Position numbers and translations under genes: made by a program. The notes under the pieces were generated by a model that was not told the origin of the DNA, ran no database searches, and saw only the letters and a list, made by a program, of their open reading frames with translations. Below, in pieces: positions 46,102 through 53,924 of a stretch of 64,000 bases of DNA (position 1 is the first letter of the stretch; every line of letters begins with the position of its first letter). The stretch is from Erythrobacter tepidarius (GTDB taxonomy: Bacteria; Pseudomonadota; Alphaproteobacteria; Sphingomonadales; Sphingomonadaceae): positions 248,001 to 312,000 of the forward strand of contig NZ_MUYJ01000001.1 of assembly GCF_002155695.1 (NCBI RefSeq), read 5' to 3'.

Positions 46102-46317
46102 ATGAACGACGTTGCCCGCCATTCCGGTAGCAAGCCGCCCAAGGCTGGCTTCCGCCTCGACAAGACCAACGGCAAGGTCTTTGGCGTCTGCGCCGGGATA
46201 GGCAACTATTTCGGGATCGACCCGCTGCTCGTCCGCATCGGCTTTGTCGCCGGCACGCTGATCGGCTTTGGCAGTTTCATCCTGATCTACCTGGCGATTG
46301 CGCTGATCGCGGATTGA
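46102..46317 (+). CDS. pspC: PspC-domain membrane protein
   Basis: 71 residues, essentially a lone PspC domain: FRLDKTNGKVFGVCAGIGNYFGIDPLLVRIGF, then a transmembrane helix pair ending IYLAIALIAD. PspC proteins sense envelope damage and interact with PspA/PspB in phage-shock systems. This one is shorter than the E. coli protein (119 residues), lacking the C-terminal regulatory part. ACAGGAG precedes the start. Third gene of the apparent sigma-54 unit; pspA and pspF are not nearby, so a reduced system or a distant pspA is implied. Confidence 0.88.
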   Translation: MNDVARHSGSKPPKAGFRLDKTNGKVFGVCAGIGNYFGIDPLLVRIGFVAGTLIGFGSFILIYLAIALIAD

Positions 46318-46365
46318 GTGCAGCGACCATGGAAAAGCGGTTCCCGGTTTATCGGGCCGCTGCAC
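46318..46365. other. Inverted repeat after pspC
   Basis: GTGCAGCG (46318-46325) and CGCTGCAC (46358-46365), a perfect 8-bp repeat starting right at the pspC stop. The loop could form further pairs. It may stabilise the transcript 3' end ahead of the terminator. Confidence 0.4.
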
Positions 46366-46384
46366 CTGATCGGACGAAACCGGG

Positions 46385-46410
46385 AAGGGGCCTTTGCCGG
46401 CCCCTTTCTC
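46385..46410 (+). terminator. Rho-independent terminator of the psp-like unit
   Basis: AAGGGGCC (46385-46392) pairs perfectly with GGCCCCTT (46399-46406) around a 6-base loop; a T-rich tail TTTCTCTTT follows. It lies immediately before the convergent SDR stop. Confidence 0.8.
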
Positions 46411-46411
46411 T

Positions 46412-47194
46412 TTACATCGCGCTGATACCGCCATCCAGCTTGAGCTCGGCCCCGGTCATGAAGCGGCTTTCCTCGCTCGCCAGATAGACCACGGCATTGG
46501 CAATGTCGTTGGGCTCGCCGACGAACTTCAAGGGGATCTGCCGCGCCAGTTTTTCCATCAGCACGTCCTTGTCGAGCGCGTGGGCCTTGGCCGTCCCGTC
46601 GAGGATTGGGGTGTCGACAAAGGTCGGGTGGACCGAATTGCAGCGGATGTTCATCCCCTGCTTGGCGCAGTGCAGCGCGATCGACTTCGTCAGCATCCAC
46701 ACCGCCGCCTTGCTGGCATTGTAGGCGGGCATGGTGTCGCTCGCGATCAGCCCCGCGATGCTGGAGATGTTGATGATCGCGCCGGGCGCATGTTCGCGCA
46801 TCAGCGGCAGGGCCTTCTGGCAGCCGTGGAAGATCGAATTGACGTTGACATCGAAGCAGCGCTGCCAGTCCTCGAACCTGCAGGTCTCGATATTGCCGGG
46901 CACGCCGATCCCGGCATTGTTGACCAGCACATTCAGCCCGCCAAGATGCTCGCGCGCGGCGGCGATCACGGCGTCCCACTGCGCCGGATCGGTCACGTCA
47001 TGCGCCATGGCAAAGGCGGTGCCTTCGCCCATCTCGGCGTTGATGATCGCCGCGGTCTCTGCCGCGCCAGCGCCGTTGATGTCGGTCGCCAGAACCCTTG
47101 CGCCTTCCTGCGCCAAGCGGATGCAATGCGCCCGGCCGAGGCCCTGCGCACCGCCGGTTACCAGCGCCATCTTGCCCGCTACACGTCCGGTCAT
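46412..47194 (-). CDS. SDR family oxidoreductase
   Basis: 260 residues, classical short-chain dehydrogenase. MALVTGGAQGLGRAHC (Rossmann, residues 9-24), NNAGIG (motif), ISSIAGLIASDTMPAYNASKAA with the catalytic Ser/Tyr/Lys, and SVHPTFVDTPIL toward the C terminus. Similar proteins are annotated as glucose or 3-alpha/beta-hydroxysteroid dehydrogenases; the substrate is unknown. The start is 3 bp from the NUDIX gene stop, so the two are likely cotranscribed. Confidence 0.85.
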   Translation of the reverse strand: MTGRVAGKMALVTGGAQGLGRAHCIRLAQEGARVLATDINGAGAAETAAIINAEMGEGTAFAMAHDVTDPAQWDAVIAAAREHLGGLNVLVNNAGIGVPGNIETCRFEDWQRCFDVNVNSIFHGCQKALPLMREHAPGAIINISSIAGLIASDTMPAYNASKAAVWMLTKSIALHCAKQGMNIRCNSVHPTFVDTPILDGTAKAHALDKDVLMEKLARQIPLKFVGEPNDIANAVVYLASEESRFMTGAELKLDGGISAM

Positions 47195-47197
47195 AAC

Positions 47198-47758
47198 TCA
47201 ATCCTCTCGCAGATATTCCGGTGTCAAAAGCATCGCGATGCGCACGTCGAGAGCATGGCCCGCGCGCCGCCACTCGGCCACGAAGCGCATTAGGTCGCAC
47301 AGCGCAACCCGGTGGACGGTGATATTCTCGCCTGCGGTGCCGCCCCCTTCGCTCACCCGTTCAAGCCCGGTCGCCTTGAGCAGGGTGAAACATTCCGAGA
47401 CCATGCCGGGCGAGGAATAGAACTCGCCCAGAACTTCCAGCCGTGCGGCGCGGTAGCCGGTTTCCTCCTCCAGCTCGCGCGCGGCGGCGTTGATCGCATC
47501 CTCGCCCTCCTTGCCTTCATCGTCGCCAATCAGGCCGGCGGGGATTTCGAGGCTGAAGCGCCCGAGCGGCACGCGGTATTGGCTGACGAGGATAACATGG
47601 CGGGTGCCGTCCGGATCCCTATCGAGCGCGATGATCGCCGCCGCGCGGATTCCGCGCGCGCGCCCGACATATTCCCAGCGTCCGCGTTTCTTGGCGGTGA
47701 TGAAGCGGCCTTCCCACATCACCTGTTCGGGCAGGTCGGCGTCGCGGTCTCGTTCCAA
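47198..47758 (-). CDS. NUDIX hydrolase (ADP-ribose pyrophosphatase-like)
   Basis: 186 residues from a TTG start with GGAG spaced 6 bp upstream; the first ATG (47719) begins inside the conserved WEGRFIT segment, and a longer frame to 47818 runs into a non-conserved stretch. NUDIX box: EDAINAAARELEEETGY. Features such as VSQYRVPLGRFSLEIPAGLI and FYSSPGMVSE resemble ADP-ribose pyrophosphatase. Hydrolyses a nucleoside-diphosphate-linked compound. Located between TPM genes and the SDR. Confidence 0.85.
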   Translation of the reverse strand: MERDRDADLPEQVMWEGRFITAKKRGRWEYVGRARGIRAAAIIALDRDPDGTRHVILVSQYRVPLGRFSLEIPAGLIGDDEGKEGEDAINAAARELEEETGYRAARLEVLGEFYSSPGMVSECFTLLKATGLERVSEGGGTAGENITVHRVALCDLMRFVAEWRRAGHALDVRIAMLLTPEYLRED

Positions 47759-47830
47759 GCTGTGCTCCGTCGGGCAGGAATGGCCCGCCCTTCGACAGGT
47801 TCGATGCACCAGGGTCAAGGGGATAATTCG

Positions 47831-48505
47831 TCAAACCTCGATCAGCCGGTCGGGCAGCTCGTTCACATCCTCGCTGCCGCGCGGGAAATGTTCGGCGAGC
47901 ACGAAGCCGACATCGCGGATGCCGGCCGCCAGCCCCTCGGCGATGCGGCCCTTGCGGATTTCGGCGAGCATATCGGCCATTGCCTCGCCCCACACCTCGG
48001 CGGGAACCAGCGCGGCGATGCTTTCGTCGGCGACGATCTCGGCGCGGTGTTCGCGCATCGAGAGATAGATCAGCACCCCGGTGCGCCCGGTGGTGCGCCG
48101 TTCCGCGCCGACCTTGAACTGGCGCACCGCCTGGTTGTGGACGCGGATCGTCTTGGTGGGGCCGGGGATGAGGAAAAATTTCAGCGGCTCCCACTGCTGC
48201 ACCAGCATCACCGCGAGAAACGTCACCAACCCAAGCGCGATCACCATGCTGGCGAGCTCGCCGGCGGTCCATTGGTGACCCCAGCCGCCCAGCAGCGCAT
48301 CCCATGCTTCGAGAAAGGGCAGGGGGAAGGCGGCAAACACGCTCATCGCGGTAAAGGCCGCGCCTGTCGCCCACAGCAGGGCAACATCGGTGTAGCCGTC
48401 CGAACGATCCGTCAGCACGGTGACGATCTCGCCCGAGGTGCGGCTTTCAGCGGCGGTCACCGCTTCGGCGACGCGCCTGCGTCCTGCATCATCAAGCCAG
48501 GCCAT
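47831..48505 (-). CDS. TPM-domain membrane protein
   Basis: 224 residues. An N-terminal TPM-like segment (LDDAGRRRVAEAVTAAESRTSGEIVTVLTD), two or three transmembrane helices (about 45-105), and a C-terminal TPM domain part (TGVLIYLSMREHRAEIVADESIAALV) of the COG3762 class. It is directly downstream of the second TPM gene (3-bp gap) and of LemA. Its role is unknown; TPM proteins are linked to photosystem or envelope repair and possible phosphatase activity. Confidence 0.8.
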   Translation of the reverse strand: MAWLDDAGRRRVAEAVTAAESRTSGEIVTVLTDRSDGYTDVALLWATGAAFTAMSVFAAFPLPFLEAWDALLGGWGHQWTAGELASMVIALGLVTFLAVMLVQQWEPLKFFLIPGPTKTIRVHNQAVRQFKVGAERRTTGRTGVLIYLSMREHRAEIVADESIAALVPAEVWGEAMADMLAEIRKGRIAEGLAAGIRDVGFVLAEHFPRGSEDVNELPDRLIEV

Positions 48506-48508
48506 GTC

Positions 48509-49399
48509 TTACCAACCTCCCGAGGCGCCGCCGCCCCCGGAACTCCCGCCGCCGAAGCCGCCGAAGCCGCCGCCGCCGAAACCGCCGTCCCCACCACCCC
48601 AGCCGCCATTGCCGCGATCGGAGAGCGCGCCGCGCAGGATCGCGCTGCCGACCTCCCACAGGATGATGTCGCGCGCGGTATCGGCAGCGTCGCGGCCGCG
48701 ACCACCCCATGGGCCGGCGCCGCTGGCGCGATACTTGCGTCGCCGCCTGCGTCCCGAAAGGATCGGCAGAACGAAGAAGAAGAACACGAAGGCCAGCCAG
48801 ATCAGCACGCCGAAGGGAAAGCCGCCCTCGGCCCGGCTCTCCTTTGCGGCTGCCGCCTGTGCGGCCTCCTCGATCGCGATCGCGTCCTCCGGGCTCTTGG
48901 CCAGATGCGCGAGGATCGCGGCGACCCCTTCCGTCACGCCGGCATCGAAATTGCCTTCCTTGAAGCGCGGGGTGATGACATCGTTGATCACCCGTCCGGC
49001 CATGATCCCGCCGAAATAGCCGTGCAGGCCATAGCCGACCTCGATCCTGAGCTTGCGCTCGTTAGGTGCGATCAGCAGCAGCAGGCCGGCATCGCGCTTG
49101 GCGCCGCCGATGCCCCACTTGTCGGTGAACAAGGTCGTCGCATAGGTTTCGATGCTGGCCCCGCCGAGGCTCGGCACCGTGGCGACGATGATCGCGCGGC
49201 CGGTCTGCTTGTTATAGGCGCGCAAGGTCGCATCGAGCTGCGCCTCGGTTGCGGGCGAGAGGATATCTGCCCCGTCATAGACCGGGCCGTCCGGGCGCGG
49301 TGGGTAGTCCTGCGCCTGCGATATGCCGGGCAAGACGAGCCAGAGCAGGCCCGCCAACAGCAACAGCACCCGGCGCAGCGGGGCGAAGGGGGCAATCAC
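48509..49399 (-). CDS. YgcG-family TPM-domain protein
   Basis: 296 residues. Signal peptide (LLAGLLWLVLPGISQAQ), TPM domain (PVYDGADILSPATEAQLDATLRAY to VGYGLHGYFGG), an Ala-rich linker, a transmembrane helix (WLAFVFFFFVLPIL) and a Gly/Phe/Trp-rich tail (GGFGGGGFGGF and similar). YgcG proteins often accompany LemA; function unknown. The start is 1 bp after the LemA stop, forming a LemA-YgcG-TPM operon. Confidence 0.87.
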   Translation of the reverse strand: MIAPFAPLRRVLLLLAGLLWLVLPGISQAQDYPPRPDGPVYDGADILSPATEAQLDATLRAYNKQTGRAIIVATVPSLGGASIETYATTLFTDKWGIGGAKRDAGLLLLIAPNERKLRIEVGYGLHGYFGGIMAGRVINDVITPRFKEGNFDAGVTEGVAAILAHLAKSPEDAIAIEEAAQAAAAKESRAEGGFPFGVLIWLAFVFFFFVLPILSGRRRRRKYRASGAGPWGGRGRDAADTARDIILWEVGSAILRGALSDRGNGGWGGGDGGFGGGGFGGFGGGSSGGGGASGGW

Positions 49400-49400
49400 C

Positions 49401-50030
49401 TCAGTTCGCGGCCGCCGGCGCCGCAGAGCCGGTGATGGCGCTCATGTCGACCTTGGGGTTGGCCTTGGCGCCTTCATCGGCCTCGAAATATTCGAGCGGC
49501 TTGGCGCCATAGATGATGTTGGCCGCGATATTCGAGGGGAAGGTGCGGATCTCGGTATTGTAGTCGCGCGCCAGATCATTGTAGCGCACCCGCTCGGTGT
49601 TGATCTGGTTGTTGGCCTCGTCGATCGCCACCATCAGATCGGCGAAGCGTGGCTGGCTGGCGAGCTGCGGATAGTTTTCGACCACGGTGCGCAGCTGGCC
49701 CAAAGCCTGCGTCAGCTGATTCTGCGCTTCGTTGAACTTCTTGAATTCTTCGGGGTTCGAAAGGTCATCGGTGGTGATGTTGATCGAAGTGGCGCGGGCG
49801 CGCGCGTCGATCACGCCCTGGAGGATGTCCTTTTCCGAGATCGCTGCGGCCTGCACCACGGCGACGAGGTTGGGGATCTTGTCCGAACGGTTCTGGAGCG
49901 CACTTTCGACATTGCCCCACTGCGCCTTGGCGGCTTCTTCCTTGGTCGGCACCGAATTGATACCGCAGGCCGCAAGGCTGAGCGCAGCGAGTGCGGCAAG
50001 GGCGCCGCGCAGCATGGTGGTGAACGTCAT
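49401..50030 (-). CDS. LemA family lipoprotein
   Basis: 209 residues. Lipobox (LSLAACG) after a short signal peptide, then the long helical LemA bundle (SALQNRSDKIPNLVAVVQAAAISEKDIL, LTQALGQLRTVVENYPQL, ERVRYNDLARDYNTEIRTFPSNIAA). LemA is an envelope helix-bundle protein of unknown activity. The start at 50030 is chosen because the upstream frame lacks signal-peptide features. First gene of the operon with the two TPM proteins. Confidence 0.88.
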   Translation of the reverse strand: MTFTTMLRGALAALAALSLAACGINSVPTKEEAAKAQWGNVESALQNRSDKIPNLVAVVQAAAISEKDILQGVIDARARATSINITTDDLSNPEEFKKFNEAQNQLTQALGQLRTVVENYPQLASQPRFADLMVAIDEANNQINTERVRYNDLARDYNTEIRTFPSNIAANIIYGAKPLEYFEADEGAKANPKVDMSAITGSAAPAAAN

Positions 50031-50203
50031 TGATCGATCCCTCCTGATCGCCCGGACAAAATGGCACCCGGGCAGCAAACTCCTGTATTGTGGATATAGC
50101 ACACCACTTTGCCCGTTCAAGCGAGAGCATGGTGCGAGAATGGCTTGGCACCGCGCAGCCAGAGTGCCACAGCATGGTTCACCACAAACCAAAGGGGGTT
50201 TTC

Positions 50204-50614
50204 ATGCTGTCGGAATTCAAGGCCTTCATTGCGCGCGGCAATGTCCTCGACCTCGCGGTCGGGGTGATCATCGGCGGCGCCTTCGGTGCTATCGTCAGCT
50301 CGCTGACCGATGATGTGCTCATGCCACTGATTGGTCTTCTTACCGGCGGCGGAGTTGATTTTTCCAACAAATACATCGTTCTGTCGGGCGAAGCGCCCGC
50401 CGGAGCGTCGCTCGCCGCCGCACGTGAGGCCGGGGCCAATGTGCTTGCTCTGGGCAGCTTCATCACGGCCATCATCAACTTCCTCATCCTGGCTTTTGTC
50501 ATCTTCCTCATCGTACGTCAGGCGAACAAGCTCATGCCGCCCGCCGAGGCAGCGCCGGCCGGGCCGACCGAGGTGGAACTGCTCGCCGAAATCCGCGACG
50601 CACTAAAGAAGTGA
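50204..50614 (+). CDS. mscL: Large-conductance mechanosensitive channel
   Basis: 136 residues. Homopentameric tension-gated safety valve of the inner membrane. [42 protein letters not shown] is the N-terminal helix and TM1 with the pore constriction; the second helix is [20 protein letters not shown]; a C-terminal cytoplasmic helix ([11 protein letters not shown]) ends the chain. The start at 50204 follows AAGGGGG by about 6 bp. Divergent from LemA. Confidence 0.95.
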   Translation: MLSEFKAFIARGNVLDLAVGVIIGGAFGAIVSSLTDDVLMPLIGLLTGGGVDFSNKYIVLSGEAPAGASLAAAREAGANVLALGSFITAIINFLILAFVIFLIVRQANKLMPPAEAAPAGPTEVELLAEIRDALKK

Positions 50615-50622
50615 TGACAGGT

Positions 50623-50662
50623 CGCCTTGCCCGGTGTTCTGCATGGAACATCGGGCAGGGCG
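50623..50662. other. Long hairpin between mscL and tmRNA gene
   Basis: A 17-bp stem (50623-50639 with 50646-50662), all paired with two G-T wobbles, and a 6-base loop. It begins 8 bp after the mscL stop. No T-run follows, so it may protect the mscL mRNA 3' end or be a weak terminator. The DNA up to about 50770 (tmRNA promoter) shows no gene. Confidence 0.55.
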
Positions 50663-50774
50663 GATCTGGCGGGGTCAAAATGGAAGCCTGGCGCTTTATG
50701 CTCCCTGGCTGCTCCGGCCCGGTTTCATCCCCTTCACATTCAGGAATGCCGCGCTATATCTGCCTTTGCCGGTT

Positions 50775-51145
50775 TCGGCCGGCTATGGCGATAAATTGCG
50801 CTGTGCAATAGACGCAACGGACCCGGGGGCAGTACCCGGCGGCTCCACCACTTGGGCCGGGCCTCATGGTCAGCGCGCGTGAAGCGTGCCGGCCGCGCGG
50901 CCCAGCTGATGGGGCCGAACCAGGATCGACGTGTGTTGAAAAGCAGTGTTTTCGCCCGGGCTGAGTAACCCGTCAAAGGCTCAAAACCCATAAGTGCCAA
51001 CGACAACGAAGCACTTGCTCTCGCTGCGTAATGTGACGGCCTGACGGCCTGAATTTACGACGCTTTGAGCACGGTTCGGACCGAACCGGGTAACAGAATC
51101 GGAAACCGGGGGCCCGGGGGAGCCTAGCAACAGAATCCCCCACCT
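50775..51145 (+). ncRNA. ssrA: Two-piece (permuted) tmRNA gene
   Basis: Rescues stalled ribosomes. The acceptor piece precedes the coding piece, the alphaproteobacterial permuted order. The acceptor piece ends CGGCTCC-A-CCA at 50850; the coding piece starts GGGGCCG at 50911, and the two form a 7-bp acceptor stem with the G3-U70 pair that specifies alanine (50913 with 50844). A T-arm (50823-50839) and a P2 helix (50806-50814 with 50930-50938) also fit. The tag ORF at 50996-51031 encodes ANDNEALALAA then TAA. An intervening segment (50851-50910) should be removed in processing. Outer ends are approximate. Confidence 0.93.
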
Positions 51146-51181
51146 TCTGCGGTCAGCGGCGCGGCGCAGCCAGCCCGATGA

Positions 51182-51436
51182 TCATTGCGCCGCTTGGTTC
51201 ACCTGGGCGCGCAACTCGGCCACTTCCTTTTCCAGCCTCAGGCAGTCGAGCATCTTCGCGCCTGCTAGAAACACCGCGCCGCTGGTGGCGAGGAACAAGA
51301 GCTGGCCACCGAAGCCCGGAAACTTGTGGAGATATTCGGTGCCGCGCGCGGTCGAACCCAAGGCAAGGGCATAGATAATCATAAACGCCTCGAAGCGCGT
51401 CTTGATCACGAATAGCCGACCGATCTTGCGCAGCAT
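51182..51436 (-). CDS. Small membrane protein, hypothetical
   Basis: 84 residues with two hydrophobic segments (AFMIIYALALGSTARG and LLFLATSGAVFLAGAKML) and a short charged C-terminal helix (LEKEVAELRAQVNQAAQ) that could form a coiled coil. No family recognised. The start at 51436 gives MLRKIGRLFVIKTRFEAF; an upstream Met at 51487 is possible. It is downstream of astB on the same strand by 93 bp and convergent with tmRNA. Confidence 0.65.
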   Translation of the reverse strand: MLRKIGRLFVIKTRFEAFMIIYALALGSTARGTEYLHKFPGFGGQLLFLATSGAVFLAGAKMLDCLRLEKEVAELRAQVNQAAQ

Positions 51437-51529
51437 GGGCTCTCCCGGGGCATGTGGGGCACCGTGCATTGGTGCCTTCCTTAACACGGCCGTAACCCTA
51501 AACCCGTCGCACCCGAGTCGGCAAACGCG

Positions 51530-52777
51530 TTAACCAAGCTCGGTGAGGTCGAGCGCCTCTAGCAAGGCGAGCCGTGCCGCAATCACGCTGTTCGCCAATG
51601 CCATTGTGCCAAGATCGGACGGGTCGATCTGCTCAGGCCAATGGGCGGCGATGATGCTTTCGATGAGGTCTGCCTTCGCCGCGTCGAGCAGGAAGCGTGA
51701 GTCGACGGTGGCCGGATCGCAAACCACCCGCAGCCGCAGGCAGGCGGGGCCGCCGCCATTGGCCATCGACTGGCGCACATCGACCGGGATCACCTGACGG
51801 ATTGGGCCATTGGATGCGAGCATCGCCTCGACCCAGCTCCACACGGCAGCGCTCTCGCGGCACTCCTCGGGGACGATCAGCGCCATCTCGCCGCTCGGCA
51901 GTGTCAGCAGCTGGGCATTGAACAGATAGGTGCGGATTGCTTCCTCCAGCGACACGGCGGATGATGGCACCTCGATCACCTCGAGCCCAGGGAAGGCCGC
52001 GCGGATTGCGGCATAGGCGCCCTGCTGGTCGGCGAAGGCCATGTCGTGGGTGAACAGCACGCGGCCATTGGCCACCGCGACCACGTCATTGTGGAAGGCG
52101 CCTGCGGCAATTGCTGCGGGGTTCTGCTCGATGAACACGGTGCGCGCCGGATCCAGGCCGTGCGCGCGGGCGACAAGGCGGCTGGCCTGTTCGTGCTGGC
52201 GTGCGGGGAAGCGCCCGCCGGTCTTGCCATAGACGAACACTTCGACACCGGGGGCATCGTGGCTTTCGCACAGCCGCATGTGGTTGGCCGCGCCTTCATC
52301 GCCGAAGGTCGGCGGGACGGCGTCGTGGATCGCAAAGTGACGCCTATCGCCGAAGGCGATTTCCAGCTGACGCTTGGTATCGGGCCATTCCTGGGCGCGG
52401 TGGAGCATGGTGACGAGGTTGGCAGGTGTGAGGTGGCAACGGCCATCGGCGGTGTCGGGCGCGGGCGAGACCGTCGCGGCATTGGCGGTCCACATCGATG
52501 AGGCCGACCACGGCGCGGCGCGCAGCTGCGGCGCTTCGGTGCCGTCGAGCGCGAGCGCCCGCGTCAGCGCGTGGTTCGGGCGGGGCAGCGGCAGCAGGAA
52601 GCCCTGCACGCCGAGCCGCGCAAGGTTGCCGCGCATCTTGGCCAAGCCCTGCAAGGCCGCGGCGCGCGGATAGGACGGATCGCCCGCATGGCTTGCGCTG
52701 GCGATATTGCCGAGGCTGAGGCCGGCGTAGTTGTGCGAGGGGCCGACGATCCCGTCGAAATTGATCTCGGTAAGCAT
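51530..52777 (-). CDS. astB: N-succinylarginine dihydrolase
   Basis: 415 residues. Second step of the arginine succinyltransferase pathway: N2-succinylarginine to N2-succinylornithine, CO2 and two NH3. EINFDGIVGPSHNYAGLS is the family start. Catalytic residues fall at Glu161 (GDEGAANH), His229 (AFHNDVV) and Cys346 (GGGPACLRLRV), matching E. coli Glu174/His248/Cys365 with a constant shift. The start at 52777 is the canonical one; an ATG at 52786 is also in frame. Downstream of astA by 130 bp. Confidence 0.94.
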   Translation of the reverse strand: MLTEINFDGIVGPSHNYAGLSLGNIASASHAGDPSYPRAAALQGLAKMRGNLARLGVQGFLLPLPRPNHALTRALALDGTEAPQLRAAPWSASSMWTANAATVSPAPDTADGRCHLTPANLVTMLHRAQEWPDTKRQLEIAFGDRRHFAIHDAVPPTFGDEGAANHMRLCESHDAPGVEVFVYGKTGGRFPARQHEQASRLVARAHGLDPARTVFIEQNPAAIAAGAFHNDVVAVANGRVLFTHDMAFADQQGAYAAIRAAFPGLEVIEVPSSAVSLEEAIRTYLFNAQLLTLPSGEMALIVPEECRESAAVWSWVEAMLASNGPIRQVIPVDVRQSMANGGGPACLRLRVVCDPATVDSRFLLDAAKADLIESIIAAHWPEQIDPSDLGTMALANSVIAARLALLEALDLTELG

Positions 52778-52907
52778 ATTTCCCATCCCATTCGTCAGCG
52801 CGTCGGGCCCTTCGGCCGCGCGGCCATCCATGTCGGTTCTGTCGTCGCGCGCGGGCGGGCCATGGATTACCGCGTCGCTGCGCCCCTGGTGATGAGCCGG
52901 CCCTGCT

Positions 52908-53924
52908 CTAACGCGCCACGCTCCACACCGTGTCGCCCTCGCACACATCGAGCAGGTCGGCGCTGGCCGAATCGATCGCGATTCCGCCCTCCCCGTCGAG
53001 CACCCGCGCGCCGAAGCAGGCCCGGAAGGTGCCGAGCCGCCCGGTAGCCAGGATTGCCTTCTCACCCTCGCTCACGGCGAGCGAAGTGACCTTCGCAGGC
53101 GCGCTGTTCTTGACGCTGGCGACATCGTCGGTGCGCGCCACCATCGTCGGCCCGCCGTCAAAGATGTCGACATAGCCCTCGGCACGGAAGCCCTCGTCCT
53201 CCAGCATCCGCATCGCCGCGCGGCCGGTGGGATGGGGCACGCCGATCACGCTCCTTGCATCCTCGCTCAGCATCGCGACATAGACCGGGTGCTTGGGCAT
53301 CAGATCGGCGATGAACTGGTTGCCGTTGATCGCGTTGAAATAGTCCGCCTCCTGAAAGCTCATCCCGAAGAAGCGCCCGGCGACGCCGTCCCAGAAGGGC
53401 GATGCGCCGCGCTCGTCGATGATCCCGCGCAGTTCCGCGATGATGCGGTCGGCGAAGCGGGGGCGATGCATGGCGATGAACAGGTAGCGCGAACGGGCGA
53501 GCAGCAGACCGAGGCCCCCGGCGCGTTCGTTGGGGTGGAGGAACAGCCCGCCGACCTCGCTCGAGCCTTCAAGATCGGTCACGAGGCTGAGCAGTTCAGC
53601 GCGCACCGTGCGGTCGAGCTCCTGCGAATACTGGGTCAGCGTGTTGAGGCGGTACGAATAGAACGGCCAGCGCTGGCCGACCTGGCTCATCAACTGGCAG
53701 GTGCCGCGCACTGCCCCGGTGCGGGCATTCTCCAGCACGAGCACGAACAGCTCGTCGGCCAGCGAATCGCACCCGCGCGCGAAGGCTGCCTCGGCGCGTT
53801 CGAGCTTGGCCTTGAGCGCCGCGCGATCGGGTGGGAGGTTGGTGAACCCGCCGCCTGTCAGCTTGGCCATTTCGTAGAGTGCCTCAAGATCGGTGGTGCG
53901 CGCGGCGCGCAGGCGGAAGGTCAC
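52908..53924 (-). CDS. astA: Arginine N-succinyltransferase
   Basis: 338 residues. Transfers succinyl from succinyl-CoA to arginine, starting AST arginine catabolism. FRLRAARTTDLEALYEMAKLTGGGFTNLPPDR is the AstA N terminus, followed by the family region VGGLFLHPNERAGGLGLLLARSRYLF (acetyltransferase-like CoA site) and FDGGPTMVARTDDV. The length matches E. coli AstA (344). The start overlaps the M20 hydrolase stop (ATGA), linking the two genes in one operon. astC and astD are not seen in the window. Confidence 0.93.
   Translation of the reverse strand: MTFRLRAARTTDLEALYEMAKLTGGGFTNLPPDRAALKAKLERAEAAFARGCDSLADELFVLVLENARTGAVRGTCQLMSQVGQRWPFYSYRLNTLTQYSQELDRTVRAELLSLVTDLEGSSEVGGLFLHPNERAGGLGLLLARSRYLFIAMHRPRFADRIIAELRGIIDERGASPFWDGVAGRFFGMSFQEADYFNAINGNQFIADLMPKHPVYVAMLSEDARSVIGVPHPTGRAAMRMLEDEGFRAEGYVDIFDGGPTMVARTDDVASVKNSAPAKVTSLAVSEGEKAILATGRLGTFRACFGARVLDGEGGIAIDSASADLLDVCEGDTVWSVAR

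Noticed and set aside
47759..47818. Longer N terminus of the NUDIX hydrolase
   Set aside because: The added residues are Cys/Arg/His-rich and look like intergenic DNA; TTG at 47758 has a good ribosome binding site.
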